Positions 57,396 through 64,000 of a DNA stretch of 64,000 nt are shown here, in pieces. Each line of letters opens with the position of its first letter. Position 1 is the first letter of the stretch. Source of the stretch: Mesostigma viride (Eukaryota; Streptophyta; Mesostigmatophyceae; Mesostigmatales; Mesostigmataceae); contig RPFO01000106.1 of the NCBI GenBank assembly GCA_009746045.1, positions 1,299,211 to 1,363,210 on the forward strand, in the 5' to 3' direction. Both the position numbers and the translations under genes were made by a program. Under the pieces are notes generated by a model. That model was not told the DNA's origin, did no database searches, and was given only the letters and a program-made list of their open reading frames with translations.

Positions 57396-58145
57396 TCACT
57401 TCGACTTGGTATCTGGCGTTTTCGCCGCGTACACCTTCCCGTCGATGATGGCCACCTTGATGGCGGCAGGGCCAAGGTAGCGGACGAAGACCACCTTGAC
57501 GCCTTTCGGGGCCACTCTCTTGAAGAAGATCTCGGGCTCCAGCATAACTTTGATCGATTTCGCGGGGATTTCCTTTGGCAGCGATTGCCCGGTAGTCGTG
57601 TCGCGACGAAGAACCACGAGCGTGTCGTTTTTCTTGGTGTACGCGATGTAGTCGCCCACCATGGCGATGTCCGTGCCCATGAAGTCCGCCGCTCCGACAA
57701 GCCTCTTGTCTTGCGACCAGTAGGCCGAGCTGCGACTCGTCACCTTGGACGTGATTTCGAACTCCGCCAAACGTTTTTCGTTTGAGACGACGGTAGCTCC
57801 GTCGTCTGGGACGGACGTCGCCGGAGTCAATTCCGGGCCGCCAGGGGTCGTTTGCGTGTCTTTTTTGGCAAGTTTCTTAAAGTTCGTGAGCGGGTCGTGT
57901 TTGACGTTCATCACGATCGCCGCGATCAACGCGAAGATGGCGATGGCCACCACGACGATGATCGCGATGACGATAGGGGTCTTATCGTTTCCATCACCCC
58001 TCTCTACTATGAGTTTCATGACGCCTTTAGGAAGCTCGGGACTGGGAGGACTCGGAACACCGTCTGTCCCTCGCGAGGAGCCAAACGAAGACATGGAACC
58101 CAAAAATTGAAACAAATATCCCAGGAGTTGCACAAGATCTGACAT
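57396..58145 (-). CDS. single-span membrane protein, virion-type
   Basis: 249 residues. A hydrophobic N-terminal helix (MSDLVQLLGYLFQFLGSM), a Ser/Pro linker, a strong span at about 53-78 (TPIVIAIIVVVAIAIFALIA) and a beta-rich C-terminal domain of about 130 residues (DKRLVGAADFMGTDIAMVGD). The start is ATG 58145, directly after GGTATACAC, a start-proximal TATAC motif; the frame goes back to a GTG only. Function unknown. It probably sits in the virus's internal membrane or envelope. Confidence 0.6.
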   Translation of the reverse strand: MSDLVQLLGYLFQFLGSMSSFGSSRGTDGVPSPPSPELPKGVMKLIVERGDGNDKTPIVIAIIVVVAIAIFALIAAIVMNVKHDPLTNFKKLAKKDTQTTPGGPELTPATSVPDDGATVVSNEKRLAEFEITSKVTSRSSAYWSQDKRLVGAADFMGTDIAMVGDYIAYTKKNDTLVVLRRDTTTGQSLPKEIPAKSIKVMLEPEIFFKRVAPKGVKVVFVRYLGPAAIKVAIIDGKVYAAKTPDTKSK

Positions 58146-58213
58146 GTGTATACCATTCACGAAGAAGTTTTAGGAGAGTATTTATTATTGCAAAAGTTTC
58201 ATTCGAGATATCT

Positions 58214-58669
58214 TCATTTTTTCCCGTTGTTAATATGTTCCAAATACAGGTCGTGTTCATTGGCGTGATTGATTCCGCCTAGAGCGTTCCATGACCGCTC
58301 CTCGTCCAACCAGTGGTCCGCCACAAGTTCGGCATCCGCCTGCGTTTGCCTGTCGATCATCATGGCCGCCACCATGGCTTTTCTCCTCTCCTCTTCTGTC
58401 TCCTCTCGTGTGCGCCACGGAGTTCTCGTGCGATCACGCAGATAACGCCCCACTTGAAACTCTTGCATGTTGCGCTCTTCCTCCGACTCGTACTTTCTCT
58501 TCTCGTGACGCGGAACCCGGGCGCGCTCGATAGTGGGAGTCTGTTTATTGTCCCCCCCCGCCCGCATTCTGTGGGATGCGCGTCTCCTTCTTCCTCCGTG
58601 CACATGGCACGGGGCGCGGTTTCTGCACGCACCTCCTTTAATCGTGGCCTTGCCGCACTTCATTTGCAT
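58214..58669 (-). CDS. N-terminal C..C..C..H finger protein, small
   Basis: 151 residues. The finger is at residues 5-23 (CGKATIKGGACRNRAPCHVH). It is followed by a basic stretch (GGRRRRASHRMRAGG) and a charged helical remainder ending in a His/Asn/Glu-rich segment. It shares only the finger with 29368-30450, 47129-47710 and 55345-56109. It lies just 3 bases downstream of the end of, and in line with, the second SprT-like gene, so it may come before or after it in a shared transcript. Confidence 0.55.
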   Translation of the reverse strand: MQMKCGKATIKGGACRNRAPCHVHGGRRRRASHRMRAGGDNKQTPTIERARVPRHEKRKYESEEERNMQEFQVGRYLRDRTRTPWRTREETEEERRKAMVAAMMIDRQTQADAELVADHWLDEERSWNALGGINHANEHDLYLEHINNGKK

Positions 58670-58672
58670 GCT

Positions 58673-59809
58673 TCAGGACAAGGTTTTTTTCGAGTTTTTT
58701 CTCCCCATTACACGTTTTCGTGACGATGATTCCGTTGCGTGGAGACGCTTCCTGGCGGTTTCTTTATCCTCCTCATCAGGGGGAAACGTGTGCGAAGGAC
58801 GGGGCAGACAATTCTTTTCCCTCTTCGATTCCTCGTATCGAAGATGACGCTCCCAATAGGGTTGCAAATCCATGGAGTCTTCTTTGAAATACGCGGGATC
58901 GGGATACGCACCCTTAAAGTAGTGGTACGTCCCTCTTTTGCGAACTTCGGCGTCTTTAAGAGGTCTGAAATCCTCTTTGTGCGTGTATTTGTCAAAGTAA
59001 CCATACCTGGTATCCATCCCGTTTCTAGCGAGATTGTGATTCGCGAAAATTGGACCGTGGCATCCGTATCCTTGCTCGGGTAGAGCAGGAGACGCTACTT
59101 TCAGATGGGCGAGATGGATCATCTCGTGAGCGATCGAACGCGCGATAGTCTCCAAATCGGATTTCACAATCGTCCCTTCCCTCGTCCTGTACATCGTGTT
59201 AGGATCGAACCGCGATTCGAATTTCTCGATGAGAAATTTGTTCAATCTCATCCGCGTCCCTAGCGCACTTACCTCCATGTAGCCTCCGCCCTCCCGGTCG
59301 GGATCAAGAAACCACCACGTATCATTCACTGGAAACGTGCCCTCGTACAAGTGTTTGTTTATGACTTTAGCGATAGTGATTATGTCTTCTTCGTTCATTT
59401 GCAAAATCCCATCCTTGAAAAGATGGCCTCGTCTCAGATTTGTGCGCTGTTCGATTTCGTTCAGGATCTTCTCCCATCTCCCCGTCAATCGCGACGACGT
59501 CGTTTTCACGTCTTTCATTTGTTCGCCGATCGCCGGCGTCAAACGCCTGTCGAAATGCGCGCCACGTGCCAGAACCATGTCTCTGAGGCTCTGTTCTCGG
59601 TCATTGACCTCTTTCTTAAATTTCAAGAACTCCGTCCTCGTCCTCTCCGGAGTCCACTTAGGCAAATCCCTAGCACGACGGCTATTGAAAAACTCAGTCC
59701 ACGCATCTGGGCGACGATACCTTTTCGTTTCAGGGTCAAACCACCAATTAGGATTCGTGCGCTTTTTGGTTTTCACGGGACCCCACATAGGTTCCGGCTT
59801 TTTCTTCAT
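58673..59809 (-). CDS. SprT-like zinc metallopeptidase, paralogue 2
   Basis: 378 residues. HEMIH at 228-232 with YGCHGPIFANHN (third His about 251) gives the SprT/Spartan zinc site; H-G-P-x-F is especially typical. The N-terminal part (RRPDAWTEF and RGAHFDRRLTPAI) aligns with RPNALVEF and RGAHVDRRPGPDI of 44414-45757, so the two are paralogues, but this one lacks the ~130-residue basic leader. A C-terminal extension of ~125 residues is Arg/Lys/Glu-rich. The start is ATG 59809; the frame extends to a TTG. Protease action on DNA-bound proteins is inference from the family. Confidence 0.75.
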   Translation of the reverse strand: MKKKPEPMWGPVKTKKRTNPNWWFDPETKRYRRPDAWTEFFNSRRARDLPKWTPERTRTEFLKFKKEVNDREQSLRDMVLARGAHFDRRLTPAIGEQMKDVKTTSSRLTGRWEKILNEIEQRTNLRRGHLFKDGILQMNEEDIITIAKVINKHLYEGTFPVNDTWWFLDPDREGGGYMEVSALGTRMRLNKFLIEKFESRFDPNTMYRTREGTIVKSDLETIARSIAHEMIHLAHLKVASPALPEQGYGCHGPIFANHNLARNGMDTRYGYFDKYTHKEDFRPLKDAEVRKRGTYHYFKGAYPDPAYFKEDSMDLQPYWERHLRYEESKREKNCLPRPSHTFPPDEEDKETARKRLHATESSSRKRVMGRKNSKKTLS

Positions 59810-59842
59810 TCCGAGCAACTTACATAACACCAAGATATCATC

Positions 59843-60691
59843 TCACGCGCAAATCCTCTTGGCCTCCCTCTCCTCCTTCTGCTTCAGTCTCATCACTTTC
59901 TGGTTCTCCTGGATGCAAGCAACGTCTACGCGACTATCGTGCAACCCCCTCGCTTTAAACAGTGGCTCCATACTTTCCCGGCTCCTCTTCGACACCAACA
60001 CGGGATTCTCGTCCGTCCGCTTAATCTCGTCCGCCTCGCTAAGTTGCATGAAGGTCATGGCCGCCGCTTGGATGCGGCTCTGGAGGTCGCGAGACGACCC
60101 TCTTGCGTTGTATACGGCTCGGAGTTGAGTGGCCGTCTTCCCCGTTACGGCCAGATTGTTGGTGTCGTGCACCGTGGGATACAACATGCCGCACCCCTTG
60201 TGCTTGTCCATGTACTCCTTGATGGAGTCGTTCAACTCCCGCGTCGACCAGCTGCTCGTGATGCGAGGGTGCTCGTCCAGGTTAGCAACCGCCACCCCAG
60301 ACGCCGCGTCGGCGCGGCGAAGGATGTCCTCGGCCAGCGTCCGGTCGGCGTTCAAGTAGCGCTCCAATAAGACAGACACCTTCTCGCGGAACTTTGCCGC
60401 GATCTTGCCGGGGAGAAGCATTAGTATCCGAGTCAGACCCTGACGGTCCGTCACCGGAGTGTCTCGCTGCCTGGCCCCGGGGAATTTCCAGTTGTAAAGA
60501 AAGTTTACAACTTCCTCATTGGTCGACTGGAGGTTCTTCAGATAAACCCTAGGGTTAGACATGCCTATCGCAGCCATCGCATCGAACACTGATATTCTTC
60601 CGTCATCTGTCACGCGGATCTTGCCAGCAAACTCAGGGTCGTCCTCTTCGCCGTTAACAGGCCTAAGGTGTTTTAACAACAAGTCCGCCAT
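59843..60691 (-). CDS. BRO-N-like protein, paralogue 3
   Basis: 282 residues. GKIRVTDDGRISVFDAMAAI, WKFPGARQRDTPVTDRQGLT, LLPGKIAAKFR and LLERYLNADRTLAEDI are the family landmarks in the N-terminal 160 residues. The C-terminal half is diverged, with a basic end (KQKEEREAKRI). It has a TATAAA-containing promoter about 150 bases upstream (60830-60892) that is nearly repeated upstream of 61236-61952. A broken relative with the same N-terminus lies at 60947-61146. Confidence 0.7.
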   Translation of the reverse strand: MADLLLKHLRPVNGEEDDPEFAGKIRVTDDGRISVFDAMAAIGMSNPRVYLKNLQSTNEEVVNFLYNWKFPGARQRDTPVTDRQGLTRILMLLPGKIAAKFREKVSVLLERYLNADRTLAEDILRRADAASGVAVANLDEHPRITSSWSTRELNDSIKEYMDKHKGCGMLYPTVHDTNNLAVTGKTATQLRAVYNARGSSRDLQSRIQAAAMTFMQLSEADEIKRTDENPVLVSKRSRESMEPLFKARGLHDSRVDVACIQENQKVMRLKQKEEREAKRICA

Positions 60692-60829
60692 GGCTGCTGT
60701 TTTTTATAGCAAAGTTTGTTTTGTTTTATGATTTAACGAACCTCGACTATCCCACACGAACTTCGGAAGTGTAATCTGACCACTTCCTCAGGTGATGAAG
60801 GTGCTCGTGGATGATTTCTCTGATTGTTG

Positions 60830-60892
60830 TTTACTTTTATACTCGTCGCACGTTGAAGTCATGATACGACACGTCAGCATGTGTTAACTAAT
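60830..60892 (-). promoter_or_regulatory. TATA-type promoter with ACGT element (copy 1)
   Basis: Read on the minus strand: AACACATGCTGACGTGTCGT, then ATCATG, CAACGTGCGACGAG and TATAAAAG. A nearly identical block lies at 62017-62075 upstream of another gene of the same family. The spacing from TATA to ATG is about 150 bases here, as in host-type promoters. Confidence 0.6.
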
Positions 60893-60946
60893 CGATTGAA
60901 AAATTGATCATTTGTAAATTACGCGCCGTCTGGCACATGGTAATTT

Positions 60947-61146
60947 TCAATTGTCGCTAATAGCGACAATTTCGGGATTGGACTTCTGGACCTTGAACCA
61001 CGCGTCTCGAGGATTCTTGAATCCAAAGCATGACAGTACGTCGATGATAGAAATTCTGCCGTCGTCTGTCACGCGGATTTTCCCGCAAATTGAGGGTCGT
61101 CCTCTTGACCGTTAATAGGGACAAGGTGTGTTACAAAGTCTGCCAT
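60947..61146 (-). pseudogene. frameshifted, truncated BRO-N-like gene
   Basis: The start (ATG 61146, MADFVTHLVPINGQEDDPQF) matches the beginning of 59843-60691. After the codons for FAG one base is missing compared with the relative, so the frame ends in a stop three codons later. In the shifted frame the similarity continues (IRVTDDGRIS...DVLSCFG...NPRDAWFKVQ) to about 60,960, then stops. A 9-bp-stem hairpin (ATTGTCGCT / AGCGACAAT) lies at the far end. It is a decayed copy unless the missing base is a sequencing error; even then it would be only about 65 residues. Confidence 0.75.
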
Positions 61147-61235
61147 GGCTTCTATCGGTGTTCGCCAAGTTTGTTTTCTTTTCAGACTGAACGAACCTAT
61201 CCTTCAATAAACGAACGATCTTATTATAAAAAAGG

Positions 61236-61952
61236 TCATTTTGACAAATAGTCATCTTCTCGAAAGTCTTCAACAGCGAATGTCGAGCTTGGAGTCAGTT
61301 CGACGCTACGGTCGAGCGTCACACGGATTCCGAACGACTTGCACGTGTCTTGTATCGTGAGCAATCTTTCGGCGTGCACAGGCGAAGACTTCGGGGTCAT
61401 GAACAGGTGCAATCGCAACTTGAAGTCAGGGTAGTCCTTGCCGTACACCAATATCTGACCGACCCCGTGCACCCAAGAGGAGATTTCCTTCACTTCCACG
61501 AGCACCTTGTCGTCCCGCGCGAGGATGTCGATTATTCCGGTGGTGCATCGCACTTCGCGTTCTCCGCTCAGTTCCTTGGCCAAGTCCTCTTGCACGTCTT
61601 TCTCTGTTCGATGGGTCTTTTCCTTCTTCCTAGGCACAGTCTTGGCAAGTGCGAGAAGCTCATCCATGGTGGTGGCTGCCTGGATGGCGGTGATGAAGCT
61701 GAAATTCGCACACGGAATCGCGCAAATGATGTCTTTCATCTGATCCAGCGTGGCGACTGGTGTCTTCTGCTGTCCACGTCCAGGAAACTGATGATATATT
61801 ACACCTTGTTTTTGGGAGGCATCTAATCTAGTCCAGCTTGTTCGAGGATTTTCGAGGCCTGTTTCATATAAAACGTCATGTATGGAAACTCTTTCATCTT
61901 CGGTTAGGCGGATGGGTATTTTTGTCTGTTCAAGCCGCCTCTTGCGAGACAT
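61236..61952 (-). CDS. BRO-N-like domain fused to a PD-(D/E)XK-type nuclease domain (3)
   Basis: 238 residues. A short BRO-N-like part (IRLTEDERVSIHDVL; FPGRGQQKTPVATLDQM) is joined by a basic linker (PRKKEKTHRTEKDVQ) to the nuclease half: GIIDILARDDKVLVEVKEIS carries D, E and K, followed by HGVGQILVYGKDYPDFKLRL. The nuclease half is the best conserved part among the three fusions, which suggests it is under selection for activity. Its promoter at 62017-62075 repeats that of the BRO-N-like gene 59843-60691. Confidence 0.7.
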   Translation of the reverse strand: MSRKRRLEQTKIPIRLTEDERVSIHDVLYETGLENPRTSWTRLDASQKQGVIYHQFPGRGQQKTPVATLDQMKDIICAIPCANFSFITAIQAATTMDELLALAKTVPRKKEKTHRTEKDVQEDLAKELSGEREVRCTTGIIDILARDDKVLVEVKEISSWVHGVGQILVYGKDYPDFKLRLHLFMTPKSSPVHAERLLTIQDTCKSFGIRVTLDRSVELTPSSTFAVEDFREDDYLSK

Positions 61953-62016
61953 GATGCCTCAGTAGCCTGTACAGGAGCACGAAGACACCAGATCAACAAC
62001 CTTGCTCGATGGCAGA

Positions 62017-62075
62017 CTTTTATACTCGTCGCATGTTGAAGGCATGATACGACACGTCATCACATGTTGAAATTT
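62017..62075 (-). promoter_or_regulatory. TATA-type promoter with ACGT element (copy 2)
   Basis: On the minus strand: CAACATGTGATGACGTGTCG, TATCATG, CAACATGCGACGAG and TATAAAAG, differing from copy 1 at 60830-60892 in only a few bases over about 55. TATA lies about 65 bases from the ATG at 61952. Confidence 0.6.
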
Positions 62076-62151
62076 CGATCGATTTTGCTATCGTTTTTTG
62101 AAAACTTCTCGGTGTTGTGACGTGGCCGCGTGTGGAAAATTTGTTTTATTA

Positions 62152-62385
62152 TCATTTGAAGAGGCTCTTAATATAGATAAGGAAAGGGGTGTTTTGTCCG
62201 AACACGTGGTGCAATAACTCTCCCACGACGATGGAGAGAACAAAACCTCCCACAACGGGGACTGGTCTCAATCGCCGTTTGTCAGCATAATAGGATATCA
62301 GAGCTACCACAAGGAATGTAGCAACCCAATCGAAAACGGCGCTCCCTAGGATCCTGAACGATCTGAGGTATTCGATCGCCCCCAT
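62152..62385 (-). CDS. small conserved-type virus membrane protein
   Basis: 77 residues with two spans (about 17-33 and 43-60). FRILGSAVFDWVATFLVVAL followed by a late LLHHVFGQNTPF recalls a widespread short membrane protein of nucleocytoplasmic viruses in which an ILG...D...T-helix precedes LH-x-x-FG-x-x-T. That recollection is not checked. The start is ATG 62385 (MGAIEYLRSF), 8 bases after the stop of the upstream gene; the longer open frame upstream is a shadow of that gene. Confidence 0.55.
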   Translation of the reverse strand: MGAIEYLRSFRILGSAVFDWVATFLVVALISYYADKRRLRPVPVVGGFVLSIVVGELLHHVFGQNTPFLIYIKSLFK

Positions 62386-62393
62386 CTTCCTAT

Positions 62394-63308
62394 TCAGGAT
62401 GACAATATGTTCACGTCCTGCGCCACAACGGGGACGGGGTCCACGCGACTCCTCGTTTTCCGAGACGGGGGCTTCTCCATGACCTTTCCGCTCTTGAGGA
62501 TTCCCCACGCCCTCGGGATGGGGTTCTTGATCCGCAACAACTTCACTTGGACCATGTGCTCGAGGTCGAGGTTCTGCTTGTTGCGAAACGCTTGATCCAG
62601 CTTCTCCCCGGGCTTGGGCACGAGGTCCAGCATGTACCAGTACCTGTTCTTCGCCATGATGCGCTCGTTGGTGACCATGTTGGTGATCGACAAAGGGTAA
62701 TACATGATCAGCAGACGCGACGGGGCCATGAGACGGGCGAACACCGTCTCGTGCGTGTCCTCTCCGCTCAGGAAGTCGACGTGCGTCCTGGTGAAGGCCC
62801 AGTTGTCCAGGAGAAAACTCACGTCCATGGGCCGCTTCAGTTCGCATCCCGAGACGCAGTTCCTCGTGTTCACGAACCCGGACACGATCTCCCTCCCACG
62901 ACTCCTCTCCTCCTTTGTCGACGGCTCGCGAGAAAATACTCGACGGAGACACTGGAGATGTTCCTGGTCGGTTATGTCGACGCACAGAACGTGGTTCAAA
63001 ACCCCCGATTCGCGAGCGAGAGCGGACTCGGGAAGAACGAGCGAGCCCGTCCCCGAAACGACGCTGCTCGCCACGGACTCGGGCGCCAGGTTGTGGAAGA
63101 TGCAGTACTGCTTCCCGTCAACCTCTCGCAAGGAGGTCCTGCAGCGCGACTTGGGGATCTCCACTTCTTCTCCTGTGATTCTATGGCGGGCGATGAAGAC
63201 GGTCCCGGTCTGCTTCAGATCCCGGGCCTTCACCTTGTCCGGAGTGAGGCGTTTGCGATGGGAGAGGGGTGGAGGAGCCATTGGTACGAGGGGAGGAACC
63301 GATCCCAT
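62394..63308 (-). CDS. unknown protein
   Basis: 304 residues. A Pro-rich start (MGSVPPLVPMAPPPLSHRKR), a region with paired Cys/His (SRCRTSLREVDGKQYCIFHN), and a mixed alpha/beta remainder (LLDNWAFTRTHVDFLSGEDT; RLLIMYYPLSITNMVTNERI). The C-x(14)-C-x2-H segment resembles the finger motif of other proteins here but lies in mid-protein. ATG 63281 is an alternative start. No family recognised. Head-to-tail with the two small membrane genes on either side. Confidence 0.55.
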   Translation of the reverse strand: MGSVPPLVPMAPPPLSHRKRLTPDKVKARDLKQTGTVFIARHRITGEEVEIPKSRCRTSLREVDGKQYCIFHNLAPESVASSVVSGTGSLVLPESALARESGVLNHVLCVDITDQEHLQCLRRVFSREPSTKEERSRGREIVSGFVNTRNCVSGCELKRPMDVSFLLDNWAFTRTHVDFLSGEDTHETVFARLMAPSRLLIMYYPLSITNMVTNERIMAKNRYWYMLDLVPKPGEKLDQAFRNKQNLDLEHMVQVKLLRIKNPIPRAWGILKSGKVMEKPPSRKTRSRVDPVPVVAQDVNILSS

Positions 63309-63555
63309 GGACGCGGTCGTGGGAGCTTACATAGCTTCCAGAAAAGACGCCGCGTCCTGGAGACGCGTCAAAACGAGAAGGATCCTTCACGAAACCGTCC
63401 ACATGTTCGGATGGCGTCCGTACGAAATCGCCGAGACTTGCCCGTTCCCGACCCCCAACGCGTCCTTTCGTCTCATCAACCCGACCATCAACATCGGGAC
63501 AAGTGTCAACAGAGGGACCGCACACCAGGGCGCGTCGTGGAAATTCTGTCTGTAA
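63307..63555 (+). CDS. possible overlapping small ORF
   Basis: An 82-codon plus-strand frame starts at an ATG that shares the CCATGG with the minus-strand gene's start and reads MDAVVGAYIASRKDAASWRR.... Its first ~80 bases fill the gap between two minus-strand genes, but the rest overlaps the C-terminus of 63387-63983. It may be real or a shadow; I lean slightly against it. Confidence 0.25.
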   Translation: MDAVVGAYIASRKDAASWRRVKTRRILHETVHMFGWRPYEIAETCPFPTPNASFRLINPTINIGTSVNRGTAHQGASWKFCL

Positions 63556-63983
63556 CGGACGGCGAGTACGACGATTGAAGGCACGGCAACTGTCAGAAAA
63601 CTGGCAATGGCGTTTCGTCTGTACTTTTTGAATCTGTCCGTCTGCGTCTCCTCGTCGTACGTGGTGATATGGGACACGATCAGATTCAGCAACGCCAGCA
63701 TCGCCGCTGGGACGATCGCGTACGTCAGAAATCGCAGCGTGTACGTCCGTCCCGAACGCATGTAGGTTGTCAGCCGCGATAAGGCCGCTTCCATCTTCAC
63801 CTGGGCGTCTTGCACCTCCTCGATGGTACTGAGATAAGACGAGTTAGAAGGTGTCAAATTAGTTATTCTTTTATCCAGTGCTTGGGTGAATTCGGTTTTA
63901 GCTTCATCGAAAGCTGTTTTTAGAGCCTTCAATTTGTCTTGTGATAGTACATTCCCGACCAATGCCGTGGTCGTATCGCCCAT
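63387..63983 (-). CDS. three-span membrane protein with N-terminal coiled coil
   Basis: 198 residues. MGDTTTALVGNVLSQDKLKA begins a long helix with coiled-coil character (to about residue 75) and has a Gly2 that could be myristoylated. Three spans follow at about 82-104 (LRFLTYAIVPAAMLALLNLI), 122-142 and 152-168. The end (about 175-198) is short and polar. Function unknown; it may be a virion-membrane or host-membrane protein. AATATAAACAAG precedes the ATG. The window ends just upstream. Confidence 0.6.
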   Translation of the reverse strand: MGDTTTALVGNVLSQDKLKALKTAFDEAKTEFTQALDKRITNLTPSNSSYLSTIEEVQDAQVKMEAALSRLTTYMRSGRTYTLRFLTYAIVPAAMLALLNLIVSHITTYDEETQTDRFKKYRRNAIASFLTVAVPSIVVLAVRYRQNFHDAPWCAVPLLTLVPMLMVGLMRRKDALGVGNGQVSAISYGRHPNMWTVS

Positions 63984-64000
63984 GAAGACTTGTTTATATT

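Overview
The window joins two kinds of DNA. Positions 1 to about 15,700 look like nuclear DNA of a green alga: many-exon genes with GT-AG introns, long simple and tandem repeats, and a polycystin-2-like (PKD2/TRPP) cation channel gene on the minus strand. Its fragmented exons, repeat content and channel family suggest a chlorophyte, perhaps volvocine, but I cannot name a species. From about 16,073 to the end the DNA is that of a large nucleocytoplasmic (giant) DNA virus: tightly packed intron-poor genes on both strands, families of paralogues, a D6/D11-type virus helicase, fibre-like virion proteins, a ribonucleotide reductase and BRO-N-like proteins. The simplest reading is a giant virus genome end integrated in (or wrongly joined to) an algal chromosome.

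Layout. 1-15,700: host, with the channel gene at about 2,100-14,150. 15,400-16,072: a transition zone with CACGTG motifs and a 64-bp direct repeat. 16,073-21,564: a 5,492-bp palindrome with no spacer (arms of 2,746 bp, centre at 18,818/18,819), each arm carrying the same three genes. This looks like a viral terminal hairpin or terminal inverted repeat opened into a head-to-head junction. 21,565-30,450: accessory genes, including two divergent genes with 5' introns, a PhyH-like dioxygenase, BRO-N-like proteins and a finger/F-box-like protein. 30,531-38,364: a small multi-histidine membrane protein and four fibre/lectin-like virion genes. 38,420-48,546: nuclease, U-box-like, SprT-like and small basic or structural genes. 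48,440-53,959: the helicase and two membrane-anchored proteins. 53,924-57,337: a B12-type (class II) ribonucleotide reductase split into three exons, whose two introns carry three genes on the opposite strand. 57,396-63,983: membrane proteins, a second SprT-like protein, BRO-N-like genes and remnants.

How the genes fit together. The reductase would supply deoxynucleotides, and the helicase is of the kind used in virus transcription. The fibre cluster, the four-module anchored protein and several one-span proteins are likely virion surface or membrane components. RING, SIAH-like, U-box-like and F-box-like proteins suggest manipulation of host ubiquitination. Two promoter styles can be seen: CCAAT/TATA-box promoters with longer leaders, resembling host promoters (palindrome genes, 22.9-23.4 kb, 41.4-41.7 kb, BRO-N-like genes), and a short TATAC motif within about 5-35 bases of the start codon of virion-type genes. 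These may be early and late classes.

The most striking observations are the palindrome at the host junction, the viral genes with host-style GT-AG introns, and the reductase introns that each enclose antisense genes almost from splice site to splice site.
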